From: Planctomycetota bacterium
Lineage (GTDB): Bacteria; Planctomycetota; PUPC01; JACPCR01
DNA: 64,000 nt
Assembly (NCBI GenBank): GCA_016179685.1
Contig: JACPCR010000057.1
Location: 1 to 64,000 of the forward strand
Direction of reading: 5' to 3'
Of this stretch, positions 1-9,108 are shown piece after piece. How positions within the stretch are numbered: position 1 is the stretch's first letter; the number at the start of each line of letters is the position of its first letter. The notes under the pieces are model-generated. The model was not told the DNA's origin. It was given only the letters and a program-made list of their open reading frames with translations, and ran no database searches. A program made the translations under genes and the position numbers.

Positions 1-385
1 GGTAGAGGACTTGAATGTGGGGCTGTTCTCCCACATTCTCACCTCCAGACGCCGAGCATGCCCGGCACACATAGCGGAACGCGTCAGCGTTCCGTCCGAG
101 AGATGAGATGTGAGGGCCCAGACGAAGCGCTGACGCGCTTCGCTACGCCATTCGAGGCTGACTCCCGGCGAACGTAGCCGAAGCCCTGCCAAGTTTATCC
201 CCCTGGGAGGGCTCCTCGATTCCGGGCTTCGCCGAAGCGCTTACTCGAAAATCCCGTTTCCCGGCGGGCTCCCTGCGGGAGGGAGCGCTTCGCTGCGAAA
301 ACTCGTGAAGTGCCGAATCATCATCGATGATGAAATGGGGCGGGTCCATCTCCCCGAACTTATTGAGAAGTTACATGAGGTCGAT
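1..385. other. non-coding stretch with REP-like hairpins
   Basis: I see no convincing gene here. The stretch holds two perfect 8-bp hairpins with 4-base loops: 75-94 (arms CGGAACGC / GCGTTCCG, loop GTCA) and 123-142 (arms CGAAGCGC / GCGCTTCG, loop TGAC). More GAAGCGCTTCG-like palindromic pieces follow up to about 300. This looks like a patch of dispersed palindromic repeats downstream of the minus-strand permease gene. Confidence 0.5.
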
Positions 386-2587
386 TTAACCGCTTGTGGA
401 TGGGTTACTTGTGGAAATCTCGACGCGTCGGCCGGCCCCTTGCGGCGACCTTCCCACCAGACGATCAAATCGGATAACCATCCAGACGAAGAGCAAGCCT
501 GAGACCACATAATCGAAGGCTATGATCGCAGCTCGGCAGGCTGCTTCGACATCGAAAATCACGGATAAGAAGGGAATTTTTCCGATGATGGCCATGTCCA
601 GCGTATCCGGAAAACTCTCTCTGGACATGAACATGATGGCCCTCCCGACCAACAAGGTCTTGGCTAGCCCCATCGAGAGCGTCCAAGTGAGAGCCTGGAT
701 CGTCGTCTTTGACCGGAGCGAGAAAAAGGTGCCCAGGGTCAGGGCAAACAGACATCCGCCAGGAAAGGCAACAAGAAATTCTGAGCTGTTGAACGCCGAT
801 GGAAGAAACAGCCAGCTCACAAAAAAAGCACCGCCCATCACCGCCGATGCCAGACTCATGAACGCGCTCCCGGTCACATACCAGAGCAACACGCACGCCC
901 CAACTTGGACCGACGGCGTTAACAGAATCAAGACGGGCTGGCTCGAACTGAGCGGGTTTTCGGGAAGGAACTGGGCCACGCCGAGCAGGCTCAGGACGCT
1001 GAGCAGGGGCTCTGGAAGGGCAGATGCCGGCATGAAAACCCACAGGAACAAGAGGGACGAGACAATGATCGTCGCCATCGCCACGAAAAGGTTGCGGCTT
1101 GTGCGCCAGCCCCACCAGGCCAGAGCGGCCTGCATGAGCGCTCCAAGCAAGAAGGGGCCGACCCATCGCAGGAGATGACTTTCCGCAACGCGGGAAGAAT
1201 TCCACAAGATCTGAAGCACGAAGAAATGCGCTAGAGGAAGCGTGAGAAGGAGGTAACTGGCCCTGAGGGTCCCGCGCATCTTGCCCATCAGGATAGCCGA
1301 CCCAGAAAGCGGCGTCGTCAAGATGGACTCCCAAGTCCCTCGGTCCTTCTCCCTGGCGATGGAAAACGCGGCTAGGGTGCCTAAGACGAGGTACGCCAGG
1401 ATTGTCAATCCGGCCATCACCCGCTCACCTTCAGGTATCGCTCCCAACATGCGAACATGCACAAGGTCATGCCTTGTGTATTCCGTAGCGGCTATTGGCA
1501 ATTGTAGAAAGTGAGAAATAAAAGCCACCTCGATGATTCCAAAAACTGCCAATGCTACCCAGCCGGCCCGAATGAGGTAATCCGTCCTTCCCGTCAGCCG
1601 GAAGTGACGCTCCTTCCAGGCCACCGGGTTTCCCTCGAGGCGGTCCGCGTCGAGCGAGACCGACCAGAGGCCGCGGTTGCACCTTTCGAAGAAGCGGTCC
1701 ATGGCCCCGAACAGCTTGCGGCCGGGCGCCGGCGGCGCGGCTTCCAGCCAGCGGGGAAACAGCCAGATAGCCATAAAAAGGCAGGCAAAAGAGGCGACGA
1801 AGTAGAAGGGGACGGCTTCGAGTCCGGCCCACTCGCGCACCAGTCCCGTGCTCGCACGGATTTCCCGGAGGAACACCATCAGGTTGACGGTAGGGTGATA
1901 GAACCACCAAGCACTTGCATCATAGCCCGGGAAGGTGCGGAAAGACGTCCCTATCATGACATTAGCGAAAAGGTCGATGTGACCACCGAATACCGGCAGG
2001 AACGCAAAAATCCCAAGGCTCAGGTAGGCGGCGATCAACGCCTGGTAGGTGCGGGCGAAGACGACGGAGCAGAGCAGTCCGACGGAGGCGCCCAGAACGG
2101 CGATGCCGATGAGGTTGATGCCCATGACGAGCACGTGCCGGGGCCCCACGCCGCCGAAGAGCGTGCACGCGGCCAGTAAGGGCAGACCCGAGGCCAGGAG
2201 GATAAGAATCGGCAGAATACGGCAGGCCCATTTCCCAAGGACCAGTTCGGCGCTGCCGATCTGCGTGGTCCGGATGACGTCCATGCTGCCGCGCTCCTTC
2301 TCCTCCGCGATCGCGCCCGCGGTGTAGGCCGGCGCGAGCACGGCGGCCAGGATCGCCCCGAGCGCGCCCAAGCTCATGAAGAGCCCCTGCCCGAACGCGG
2401 CCATGGACGCAACCGACTCGAGCTTTCGCCCTGTCCCTTCGGTTGCCCACAGGATGTCCAGCAGGAGGAAGAGACTTCCGGCGAAGAGCGTCCGCACCAC
2501 GTAAGTCCGACGCCGCCGGGCCATCATCTTCAGGTCCCGGGACGCCAGGATGGCTGCGGTGCGAAAAACGAGAAGAAGCCTTGTCAT
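386..2587 (-). CDS. ABC-2 type transporter permease, two fused modules
   Basis: This 733-residue polytopic membrane protein is the membrane half of an ABC exporter. Two ABC-2 permease modules lie in tandem. Each carries the cytoplasmic coupling motif typical of the family, AEEKERGSMDVIRTT near residues 93-108 and REKDRGTWESILTT near 412-425, embedded among many hydrophobic helices. The duplication could let one chain form the whole permease. The start at 2587 was chosen because its ATG overlaps the stop of the upstream ATPase gene (ATGA). A longer reading would run back through that gene. The context (ATPase, then a membrane protein with an amidotransferase-like domain) resembles gliding/GldA-type exporters. 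The substrate is unknown. Confidence 0.88.
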   Translation of the reverse strand: MTRLLLVFRTAAILASRDLKMMARRRRTYVVRTLFAGSLFLLLDILWATEGTGRKLESVASMAAFGQGLFMSLGALGAILAAVLAPAYTAGAIAEEKERGSMDVIRTTQIGSAELVLGKWACRILPILILLASGLPLLAACTLFGGVGPRHVLVMGINLIGIAVLGASVGLLCSVVFARTYQALIAAYLSLGIFAFLPVFGGHIDLFANVMIGTSFRTFPGYDASAWWFYHPTVNLMVFLREIRASTGLVREWAGLEAVPFYFVASFACLFMAIWLFPRWLEAAPPAPGRKLFGAMDRFFERCNRGLWSVSLDADRLEGNPVAWKERHFRLTGRTDYLIRAGWVALAVFGIIEVAFISHFLQLPIAATEYTRHDLVHVRMLGAIPEGERVMAGLTILAYLVLGTLAAFSIAREKDRGTWESILTTPLSGSAILMGKMRGTLRASYLLLTLPLAHFFVLQILWNSSRVAESHLLRWVGPFLLGALMQAALAWWGWRTSRNLFVAMATIIVSSLLFLWVFMPASALPEPLLSVLSLLGVAQFLPENPLSSSQPVLILLTPSVQVGACVLLWYVTGSAFMSLASAVMGGAFFVSWLFLPSAFNSSEFLVAFPGGCLFALTLGTFFSLRSKTTIQALTWTLSMGLAKTLLVGRAIMFMSRESFPDTLDMAIIGKIPFLSVIFDVEAACRAAIIAFDYVVSGLLFVWMVIRFDRLVGRSPQGAGRRVEISTSNPSTSG

Positions 2588-3528
2588 GTGTCCCCTGTCC
2601 CCTGGTCCCCTTCGACTCCGTGTGTCACCTGTAGGAAGATTTCCTCGAGACGCGGGGTCTCCTCCTCGAACCGGGTGATGGCGAGGCCGGCTCGGAACAG
2701 GGCGGTGGAGAACAGCGCGAGACCGCCGGCCTCTTCGGGAATCTCGGCCACGAGGTTGCCATCCTCCTCGGACACCGAGGCTGCCCCGGTCTCGAGGAGG
2801 ACCTGCCGCGCCCGAGCCGGCTCTCCTTGCACTCGCACGCGAAGTCGGCGCGCGGGTTGGACGCGGCGCGTCAGGCCGTCGAGGGGTCCGCTGTACAACA
2901 GCCGGCCGCGCTCGATAATGCCCACCTGCGTGCACATCTCGTTCAGGTCCGAAAGAATGTGCGAAGAAAGCAGGATCGTCTTGCCCATGCTGCGCAGCTC
3001 CCGCAGCAACGCCTTAAACTCGATGCGGGCCCGGGGGTCGAGGCCAGACGCCGGCTCGTCGAGAAGCAGCACCTTCGGGTCATGGATGAGCACGCGGGCG
3101 AGGCCCAGCCGCTGCTGCATGCCTCTCGAAAGCGTATGGACGAGCGAGTCGCGCTGGCCGCCGAGATCGGTCAACTCGAGGACGTCTCCGATGACGCGGG
3201 GGCGTTCGGAGCCAGCGACGCCGTGCGCCGCTCCGAAAAAATCCAGGTACTCCCATACCTTCATCTCGTCGTAAATGCCGAAAAAGTCCGGCATGTAGCC
3301 GATGGACCGGCGCACACCATGGCCCTCGCGCCGCACGTTGTAGCCGTTCACCCAGGCCTGTCCGAAGGTCGGCTGGAGCAGCGTGGCCAGAATCTTCAGG
3401 GTCGTCGTCTTGCCGGCGCCGTTGGGTCCGATGAAGCCGAACAGCTCGCCCTCCCGGATTTTCAGGTCCAGATGGTCCACTGCCTTTGAGCGCCCATAGG
3501 CCTTGGTCAGTCGGCTAATCTCGATCAT
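2584..3528 (-). CDS. ABC transporter ATP-binding protein
   Basis: This 314-residue ATPase would power the permease encoded directly downstream. Visible motifs are Walker A (GPNGAGKTT, residues 34-42), the signature LSRGMQQ (133-139), Walker B VLLLDEP (153-159) with SGLDP, and the switch histidine at about 190 (LLSSH). A C-terminal extension of about 90 residues is typical of CcmA/GldA-type exporter ATPases. The gene overlaps the permease by 4 nt and the preceding gene by 14 nt, so the three are one operon. The last codons are made of a GGGGACA heptamer array (2589-2610), so the C-terminal DQGTGDT peptide is repeat-derived. Confidence 0.95.
   Translation of the reverse strand: MIEISRLTKAYGRSKAVDHLDLKIREGELFGFIGPNGAGKTTTLKILATLLQPTFGQAWVNGYNVRREGHGVRRSIGYMPDFFGIYDEMKVWEYLDFFGAAHGVAGSERPRVIGDVLELTDLGGQRDSLVHTLSRGMQQRLGLARVLIHDPKVLLLDEPASGLDPRARIEFKALLRELRSMGKTILLSSHILSDLNEMCTQVGIIERGRLLYSGPLDGLTRRVQPARRLRVRVQGEPARARQVLLETGAASVSEEDGNLVAEIPEEAGGLALFSTALFRAGLAITRFEEETPRLEEIFLQVTHGVEGDQGTGDT
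2589..2610. repeat. heptamer tandem array inside ABC ATPase 3' end
   Basis: TGTCCCC occurs twice, followed by TGGTCCCC (plus strand). It encodes the last residues of the ATPase and abuts the ATGA overlap with the permease gene. Confidence 0.7.
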
Positions 3529-5623
3529 CGGCGGCCTCGAGGTCCATGATGGCCCGAATCAGGCAGAGATGATCCCGCACGATGTCCACCCCCTGGATTT
3601 GGTAGGCCGAAGGCTCGCTTTCGGTCAGGCCGAGGAACAGGACCTGGCCGGAGCCGATTTCCTCGGGGAGGGTGAAATGATGAAAGGCTAGCGAGCCAAG
3701 AGACCTGCCCGTGTTCAGCCACGACCGTTGCCGGGTCGACAGAGAGTCCTTGACGAAGTGGTTCAGCCGAGGGTCAACCCAATGGAGCTCCTCTCCAGGG
3801 TCGATGTCACGGCCCCGCACGAAGGGTAGGCTCGTACGTGCGTAACCAAGATTCTCCTGGCTTCCGGACTCAAGGGGCTTTGCGCCCAACGAAGTTCCAT
3901 CAGGCCACAACAGCCAGTATCTCTTGAAATGAAAAGGAGTTGCGTTTTGCAGCAGGAACTCTTTCTTGTCGTTATCCGACCGCCGAACTTGGATACGCCC
4001 TGCGTCCTTCCGGAGGAAATGCGTGTAGAAGCTGGCCACAGACCACTGGCCCACAGCCAACACCAATCGGGCGCCGGCTGACTCCGATACTTGTGACCCT
4101 CGCCACCGTCCAGAATATCGTCCAAGGTCCGCCGGCAGCACTGCGCTCCCCGGGGCCGGATGACTGATCTCCATGCTCGTAGCCAGAGGGGAGAAGACGG
4201 TGACCCATTCGTGACCGATCCCGTCCTCGGTCCCGGGCACGAGGTCGAGCACGGTGACCGAGTTGGAGAGAAACCTCCGGCCTTTCGCGCCGATGGCCCA
4301 GGAGACGGCGAGGCTGACGGCCAGAGCCACGATCAGCGAGAAGGTGAGCCAGGTCCATTCGAGCCGTCCCAGCCATTTCAGGACCAGGTAGTCAACGGGG
4401 CCCAGGAGCAAGACGTAAACGCCCAGGTAAAGCAAGATGCTTTCGAAGCCGATGCTCTGGACAGCGTCGAAATGACCCAGGGCGGACCAACAGGATTCCA
4501 CACCTTTACCCTGACGAGGAGCTGGGACGGCTATCGGGCCTGCCTCGACCTCTCGCAAAGGCTTGAAACGCCGTCCATGAACAGAAGTGTACAGCCTGAA
4601 AAAAAGGTCCGGCACGTCTGCAAAGTACGGTTCGGTCGGATTGAACCCCAAGACCGCAACCCGGCCGAAGCCGAAGCGCCCCTTGTCCCAGAGCGCCCGG
4701 GCCTCGGCGCGGGACAGCCGCCATCGACTGGCGCTTCCAGTCTGCGCAGGAGACTTTTTCTTGACCGGATCGACCTCAACGTGGCCGGCATCGCCCAACT
4801 CGTCCGATAGCGCGCTATCTGCAAAGAGGGAATGCCGGTCATTGGGCGCTCTTGATTTTTCCCTTGCAAGCCACTGCTGAAGCAAGGGGCCCGTGAACAT
4901 CTCCCTCACCTCTCTCCAGTCCGTCTCATCCCTCCTATCCCTTGGGAGTGACGGCAACAGCCGCGCCAGGGGGCTCAAGGCCAGGTCGCGCCAGCGCTCG
5001 CCCGGGATGACAATCAGGTTGCCGCCTCCACGGACCCACTGCTCGAGCGCGTCCATTCGGGCCGGGGTCAGGACCGTAACGTCCGGGTCCGACCACACCA
5101 GCACATCCAAGGCATCGTAGCCACGGGCCTCGTCCGGCATCTCCTCTTCCCGGAGAGGCAACATGGTCCACAACGGTTGTTCCTGGTTATTGTCTGGCAA
5201 GAGGCTCAGGGAACGAGCGCCTAACAGACCCATGACATTCCGATCGTCCGGTGTCACTCCCAGGCACGCGAGATGGATGGGTTGAGGTTTTTTTTTTCCT
5301 TCTGGCGTGAAGAACAAATCCCCCTCGGAAAGATGCGGAACGACATAGAAGGGAAGCCGAACATGGGCTTTGGACGGCGCCTCGACGCGTTTCTCGATCT
5401 TCCATTCGCCCTCGTTGCCCCCAAGGTAGGTGACCAGGCCGCGGCACTCCTGGTCGCCGTTCTCGATGTCAACCACGATGGTGTTCCATCGGCCCGGCCT
5501 CAGCCTTTGCCCCAGCCAGTAACGAGCGGAAATCGCCGGGCCGGACCGGCCCGGAGTCTCCGCATGGATGAAGACCGGCAGGGCAAGGGCAAAGAAAAGA
5601 AGCCACGTAAAAGACCGGTTCAT
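3515..5623 (-). CDS. exporter-associated membrane protein with amidotransferase-like domain
   Basis: This 702-residue protein has an apparent signal peptide (residues 1-21) and an N-terminal beta-rich region. A segment follows that looks like a class-I glutamine-amidotransferase-like fold (YDALDVLVWSDPDV near 169-182, then GGGNLIVIPG near 199-208), then two adjacent membrane helices (about 395-417 and 423-445) and a C-terminal domain. No catalytic Cys-His-Glu triad is evident, so the fold is probably structural. The 14-nt overlap with the ABC ATPase gene makes it the first gene of the exporter operon. A paralogue with the same order of parts lies at 12451-14445. The exact function is unknown. 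Confidence 0.75.
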   Translation of the reverse strand: MNRSFTWLLFFALALPVFIHAETPGRSGPAISARYWLGQRLRPGRWNTIVVDIENGDQECRGLVTYLGGNEGEWKIEKRVEAPSKAHVRLPFYVVPHLSEGDLFFTPEGKKKPQPIHLACLGVTPDDRNVMGLLGARSLSLLPDNNQEQPLWTMLPLREEEMPDEARGYDALDVLVWSDPDVTVLTPARMDALEQWVRGGGNLIVIPGERWRDLALSPLARLLPSLPRDRRDETDWREVREMFTGPLLQQWLAREKSRAPNDRHSLFADSALSDELGDAGHVEVDPVKKKSPAQTGSASRWRLSRAEARALWDKGRFGFGRVAVLGFNPTEPYFADVPDLFFRLYTSVHGRRFKPLREVEAGPIAVPAPRQGKGVESCWSALGHFDAVQSIGFESILLYLGVYVLLLGPVDYLVLKWLGRLEWTWLTFSLIVALAVSLAVSWAIGAKGRRFLSNSVTVLDLVPGTEDGIGHEWVTVFSPLATSMEISHPAPGSAVLPADLGRYSGRWRGSQVSESAGARLVLAVGQWSVASFYTHFLRKDAGRIQVRRSDNDKKEFLLQNATPFHFKRYWLLWPDGTSLGAKPLESGSQENLGYARTSLPFVRGRDIDPGEELHWVDPRLNHFVKDSLSTRQRSWLNTGRSLGSLAFHHFTLPEEIGSGQVLFLGLTESEPSAYQIQGVDIVRDHLCLIRAIMDLEAADDRD

Positions 5624-5628
5624 CTTTC

Positions 5629-5949
5629 AGGTGTCAGGGGTCAGTAACCATCAACCATCAGCCATCAACCATCAAGGCAGGGGTCAGGGGTCAGGGGTCA
5701 GTAACCATCAACCATCAACCATCAAGGCAGGGGTCAGGGGTCAGGGGTCAGTCATCATCAACCATCAGCCATCAAGGCAGGTGTCAGGTGTCAGGTGTCA
5801 GTAACCATCAACCATCAGCCATCAACCATCAAGGCAGGGGTCAGGGGTCAGGGGTCAGTAACCATCAACCATCAGCCATCAACCATCAAGGCAGGCCTGA
5901 CACCTGACACCTGACACCTGACACCTGACACCTGACACCTGACACCTCA
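5629..5949. repeat. heptamer-based minisatellite with inverted end
   Basis: There are about five copies of a roughly 50-60 bp compound unit built from heptamers: runs of GGGGTCA or GGTGTCA, then GTAACC, then ACCATCA/GCCATCA repeats ending in AAGGCAGG. The right end (5895-5948) is a pure run of TGACACC heptamers, the reverse complement of the GGTGTCA runs at 5779-5800, so the region can fold back. It fills the whole gap between the start codon at 5623 and the stop codon of the next gene at 5950. Confidence 0.92.
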
Positions 5950-8900
5950 TCACCGAGCATTCCCGCTTTCCCTGAATACCTTCACCTCACATGGGCCGAA
6001 GTCCGCCTCGGCGTCACCATTTCTGTGCTCAAATGCCTGTCCCGTAATGGTTTCTTGTAGCATGAGGCCCTCCTGCAGACCTGCACGCCAAGCCAGCCTG
6101 CGCTTTTCCCCCAATGTATTAACGATCCAAACAATATTTCCTTCACCGGAAATAAAGTGGCCCGAAGGGAACGGAAATGTTTGTATCCGGCTTATTATCG
6201 CTCTTTCCTCTCCCAGTAGAAACGGCAAGAGCTTTCGTGCCTCTGAGACCAGCGGCTGCGCCTGGGGCCAGCTCGGTCGGCTGAACAGTACGCCTCGGCA
6301 GCCGGATGCAACCGCGGCATAGAAAAGGCATCTGAGGCCATGCTCATCCAGAAGGGGAAGGTGAGCGATGACGCCCTTGTTTTGAAGCGAGGACACCAAC
6401 CGTGCCTCCTCGAAGATGTGGCTGAATCGTGTAGGCGCGTCCGGGATCGAAGGCACGCTGCAGGCCAGGATATCCGAAGCTGCCGCCCGTGTCTCCAGGT
6501 CGTCATCCGGTCCAACTCCTTGAATAATAGGATGATAGGGATCGGCCTCGAAGAGCACACGGTAGCCGACCTCGCAACTGGCCGAATTTGCTGGTGAGGC
6601 CTCGGCCACACCAGGCTGCCCTGGCGACGTCCCAGCTCCATCCGTTCCCGCCAGATAGCCCAGGAGATGCCGGGAATCCTGGATCGGCTTTACCAGGGCA
6701 CGAAGCCCGTCCGCACAAGCTTTGTCCTCCTGCGGAAGCCTCAAGCTCGTGCCTAGCCCGGCAATGACCTTGAGGCCGCACTTCCCCGCCAGCTTCAAGT
6801 AGGACAGCGACGGGCACTCGGTATGAACGACGTTGAAGCCTGCTTCGGCCAGGTCCCTGAACAGCTTTTCATCTTCCGGAACGTCCATCAGGCCAAGGGG
6901 AAAAAACTCAGCACCGTTGTGCCGGAAACGGCCGGCCGCATCGAGCCAGACTTCGCTTGGCGCTGGCGGGAAGATGTAGAGGTTGTCCTCGCCTTTCGCG
7001 ATCTGATTCCCCACCGGCGGGGCATGCAGCGTGACCAGCAGCTTGAAGTGGCCAGAAGGTGTGTCGCTCAACGCCAGCTTGAAGGGATATCGGCGCGTGT
7101 TCAGAGAAACCAAATCCGTGGTGCGATACTCGCGGATTCGGTAGCCCGGCTCCTTGCGATACACGGCCAGTCGAATGGAAAGCTGCTTCCGGCCAGACAG
7201 GACCTTCACAGGCACGGCCGCCACGCCTTCCACCTCGATCTCGTCCGACTTCTGCGACGCATAGACGCCGTGCCGGTAGCCGGGCTTGACGAGCCGCGCA
7301 CCGACGTGGTCGGCCGCCCTTGCCGGGTACTCGAGGGTTTCGACTACCCGAGGCGGCGTCTCCGCACTCTGGAGACGCAGTCGAAGCGACTGGTTTTCCG
7401 CCCACCGGTCGCAAATGAAGATCACCGATTCCGACGCCTCCTTCCGCGGATCAACCGTCACCGGCTTCTCCGTTGCCGCCAGAACCTCGGTCTTGCCGTC
7501 CTTCCGGCTCAGGACGGCGACGGACAGCACACCGCTGAAGGGCTGGTCGGAGAGGGACGCGAGCTTCACCTGAAACTCGTTCTCGCCCATGAGGGGGATG
7601 AAACCATCCCTGCGGCCCGGCAGGTGAAACTGGAAAACAGGCGAGGCGATCCCGGAAACCATGGCGGAGACGCTCCTGGCCTCGAATCCGATGATTTCGC
7701 CGATGCCGTGTGAGGCGAGCAGGCGGATGCCGTAAGTCACTACGGTTGGAAAGGTTACGACGGACACGCAATAGCCAGCGGGATGCAGGATGGAGACGGG
7801 TACCCAACGTGCTCGGGCGGCGTCATAAGCCTCAATGATCAGCTCCCGGGGTCGCTGGCAGCCCTCGCCGATCCGGGCGCAGATGAGGTTGACTTGCCGG
7901 GGCTCATCGAACTCGAGGAGCAGTTTTCGGCCCCGCTCAATGGCCGCCGCCATTGTTCCCAACTTTCGCATACGAAAAGAGGGCGTCGCGGAGCCGATGC
8001 CCACGGCTTCAATGCCAGGGAAGAATCCGAGTGACCGGTGGGTGGAGTCGGAAAAGGCGGGAAATGGGTCGTTCTCCCTCAGCCCGAGCGTGGCCCGGGG
8101 CGGCAGGAGCGACAGGTCGCCCTCGGCGTGAAACCGCACCTGGACGTAGCGGTCGGCCGCGGCGAACCAGAGATCGAGCCGAGCCGCGTCGGGTCTTCGC
8201 CACTCGGCCTGACGACAGGCATCCTCGGTAGGCCCGGTGCGCATTTCCACGAACCAGGAATATGAAGCCGCGTAGGCAGGGACGCTGCCAGCAGGGATGC
8301 TGGCGCTCCCAGGGGAATTGCCACCGCTGCCAGCAGGGATGCTGGCGCTCCCAGTCTCCATCTCGCCCCCCGCGGGTCCTGGCTCGCCCTCCCGTAGCGT
8401 AGTGCTTCCGCGCTCCGGCACACCCCCCGCCTTTCCTTCCAGCGCAGCAAGCGAGGTGACCAGCCGCCAGCGGAGCGGGTCGCCCATCGGCCGCGGCTGC
8501 ACGGCGGACTCGGCGTTGATCTTCCCGGTCTCCGGCAGGACACCTTGCAGCCATGCGGCGGCCCCAACCTGCTTCTCGAGCGTCACGCGCACGCGTCGAG
8601 GCTTATCGGCGGCGGCCGGCAGGGCAAACGACCGCGGCCCGGGTCGCGGCGTCTTCCCCTCCTCCTCGGCGAGCAGCTTCCACTCGCCATTCTCCGCGGC
8701 GACCTCCACCCGTGGCATCAGCGACTCGGGACCCGAAAGAACGAGGATGCGCAGGCCCGCCACCTCGAAGATGGCCCAGCCTGATTTCTCCCCCTCCGGC
8801 AGGAGCAGTCCAAGGTCCGTCACGCTTCGAATCCAGTTGGAGGAATGCTCCGCAGGCAAGGCCCGGACCGGAACGTCGAGGAGCATCGTCAGGCCGGCCT

Positions 8901-9108
8901 CCTGCGCCTCCGGTTCCTCCGTCTCGCGCTCATCCTCTTCGTTCGCCTGGGCTAGCCCGTGGCCGCCGCCGGCCTCGAGTTCCTTCAGAACTTCCTCGGG
9001 GTCCGCGCCCTCAAGCTCCTCGCCCGCGACGGGACCGGGCAAGAGAAGGAGGACGGCGAGCAGGACCAACCAACGGCGTGAATGAAAGCACCTCGTTCGG
9101 ACGCGCAT
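5950..9108 (-). CDS. large secreted protein with degenerate glycosidase-like C-terminal domain
   Basis: This 1052-residue protein starts at 9108 (MRVRTRCF...), where a basic n-region and hydrophobic stretch (VLLAVLLLLPGPVAG) form a signal peptide; a reading from 9258 adds 50 unlikely residues. The N-terminal half is beta-rich, with a low-complexity GSASIPAGS repeat. The C-terminal third, from about FFPLGLMDVPEDE, resembles a TIM-barrel glycosidase (GH2/GH42-like), and HLLGYLAGTDGAG occupies the place where active enzymes have a G-Y-x-x-x-DEP motif. The usual acid/base Glu therefore seems to be missing. It could be a carbohydrate-binding or structural relative. I do not recognise a named family. 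Confidence 0.7.
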   Translation of the reverse strand: MRVRTRCFHSRRWLVLLAVLLLLPGPVAGEELEGADPEEVLKELEAGGGHGLAQANEEDERETEEPEAQEAGLTMLLDVPVRALPAEHSSNWIRSVTDLGLLLPEGEKSGWAIFEVAGLRILVLSGPESLMPRVEVAAENGEWKLLAEEEGKTPRPGPRSFALPAAADKPRRVRVTLEKQVGAAAWLQGVLPETGKINAESAVQPRPMGDPLRWRLVTSLAALEGKAGGVPERGSTTLREGEPGPAGGEMETGSASIPAGSGGNSPGSASIPAGSVPAYAASYSWFVEMRTGPTEDACRQAEWRRPDAARLDLWFAAADRYVQVRFHAEGDLSLLPPRATLGLRENDPFPAFSDSTHRSLGFFPGIEAVGIGSATPSFRMRKLGTMAAAIERGRKLLLEFDEPRQVNLICARIGEGCQRPRELIIEAYDAARARWVPVSILHPAGYCVSVVTFPTVVTYGIRLLASHGIGEIIGFEARSVSAMVSGIASPVFQFHLPGRRDGFIPLMGENEFQVKLASLSDQPFSGVLSVAVLSRKDGKTEVLAATEKPVTVDPRKEASESVIFICDRWAENQSLRLRLQSAETPPRVVETLEYPARAADHVGARLVKPGYRHGVYASQKSDEIEVEGVAAVPVKVLSGRKQLSIRLAVYRKEPGYRIREYRTTDLVSLNTRRYPFKLALSDTPSGHFKLLVTLHAPPVGNQIAKGEDNLYIFPPAPSEVWLDAAGRFRHNGAEFFPLGLMDVPEDEKLFRDLAEAGFNVVHTECPSLSYLKLAGKCGLKVIAGLGTSLRLPQEDKACADGLRALVKPIQDSRHLLGYLAGTDGAGTSPGQPGVAEASPANSASCEVGYRVLFEADPYHPIIQGVGPDDDLETRAAASDILACSVPSIPDAPTRFSHIFEEARLVSSLQNKGVIAHLPLLDEHGLRCLFYAAVASGCRGVLFSRPSWPQAQPLVSEARKLLPFLLGEERAIISRIQTFPFPSGHFISGEGNIVWIVNTLGEKRRLAWRAGLQEGLMLQETITGQAFEHRNGDAEADFGPCEVKVFRESGNAR
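8283..8354. repeat. paired 30-bp palindromic repeat inside a coding region
   Basis: Two identical 30-bp copies (8283-8312 and 8325-8354), 42 bp apart, each contain the perfect hairpin GCCAGCA-GGGA-TGCTGGC. They are translated in frame as GSASIPAG. They look like insertions of a dispersed palindromic element tolerated in a coding region. Confidence 0.75.

Noticed and set aside
305..502. 65-residue plus-strand reading frame
   Set aside because: It overlaps the permease gene antisense, has no ribosome-binding site and shows no recognisable domain.
2588..2935. Longer N-terminus for the ABC permease
   Set aside because: The extension is the ATPase gene in another frame (arginine-rich shadow sequence); the ATGA overlap gives the natural start.
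5629..5949. Possible CRISPR array
   Set aside because: The repeats are built of heptamers without unique spacers, and no cas genes are present.
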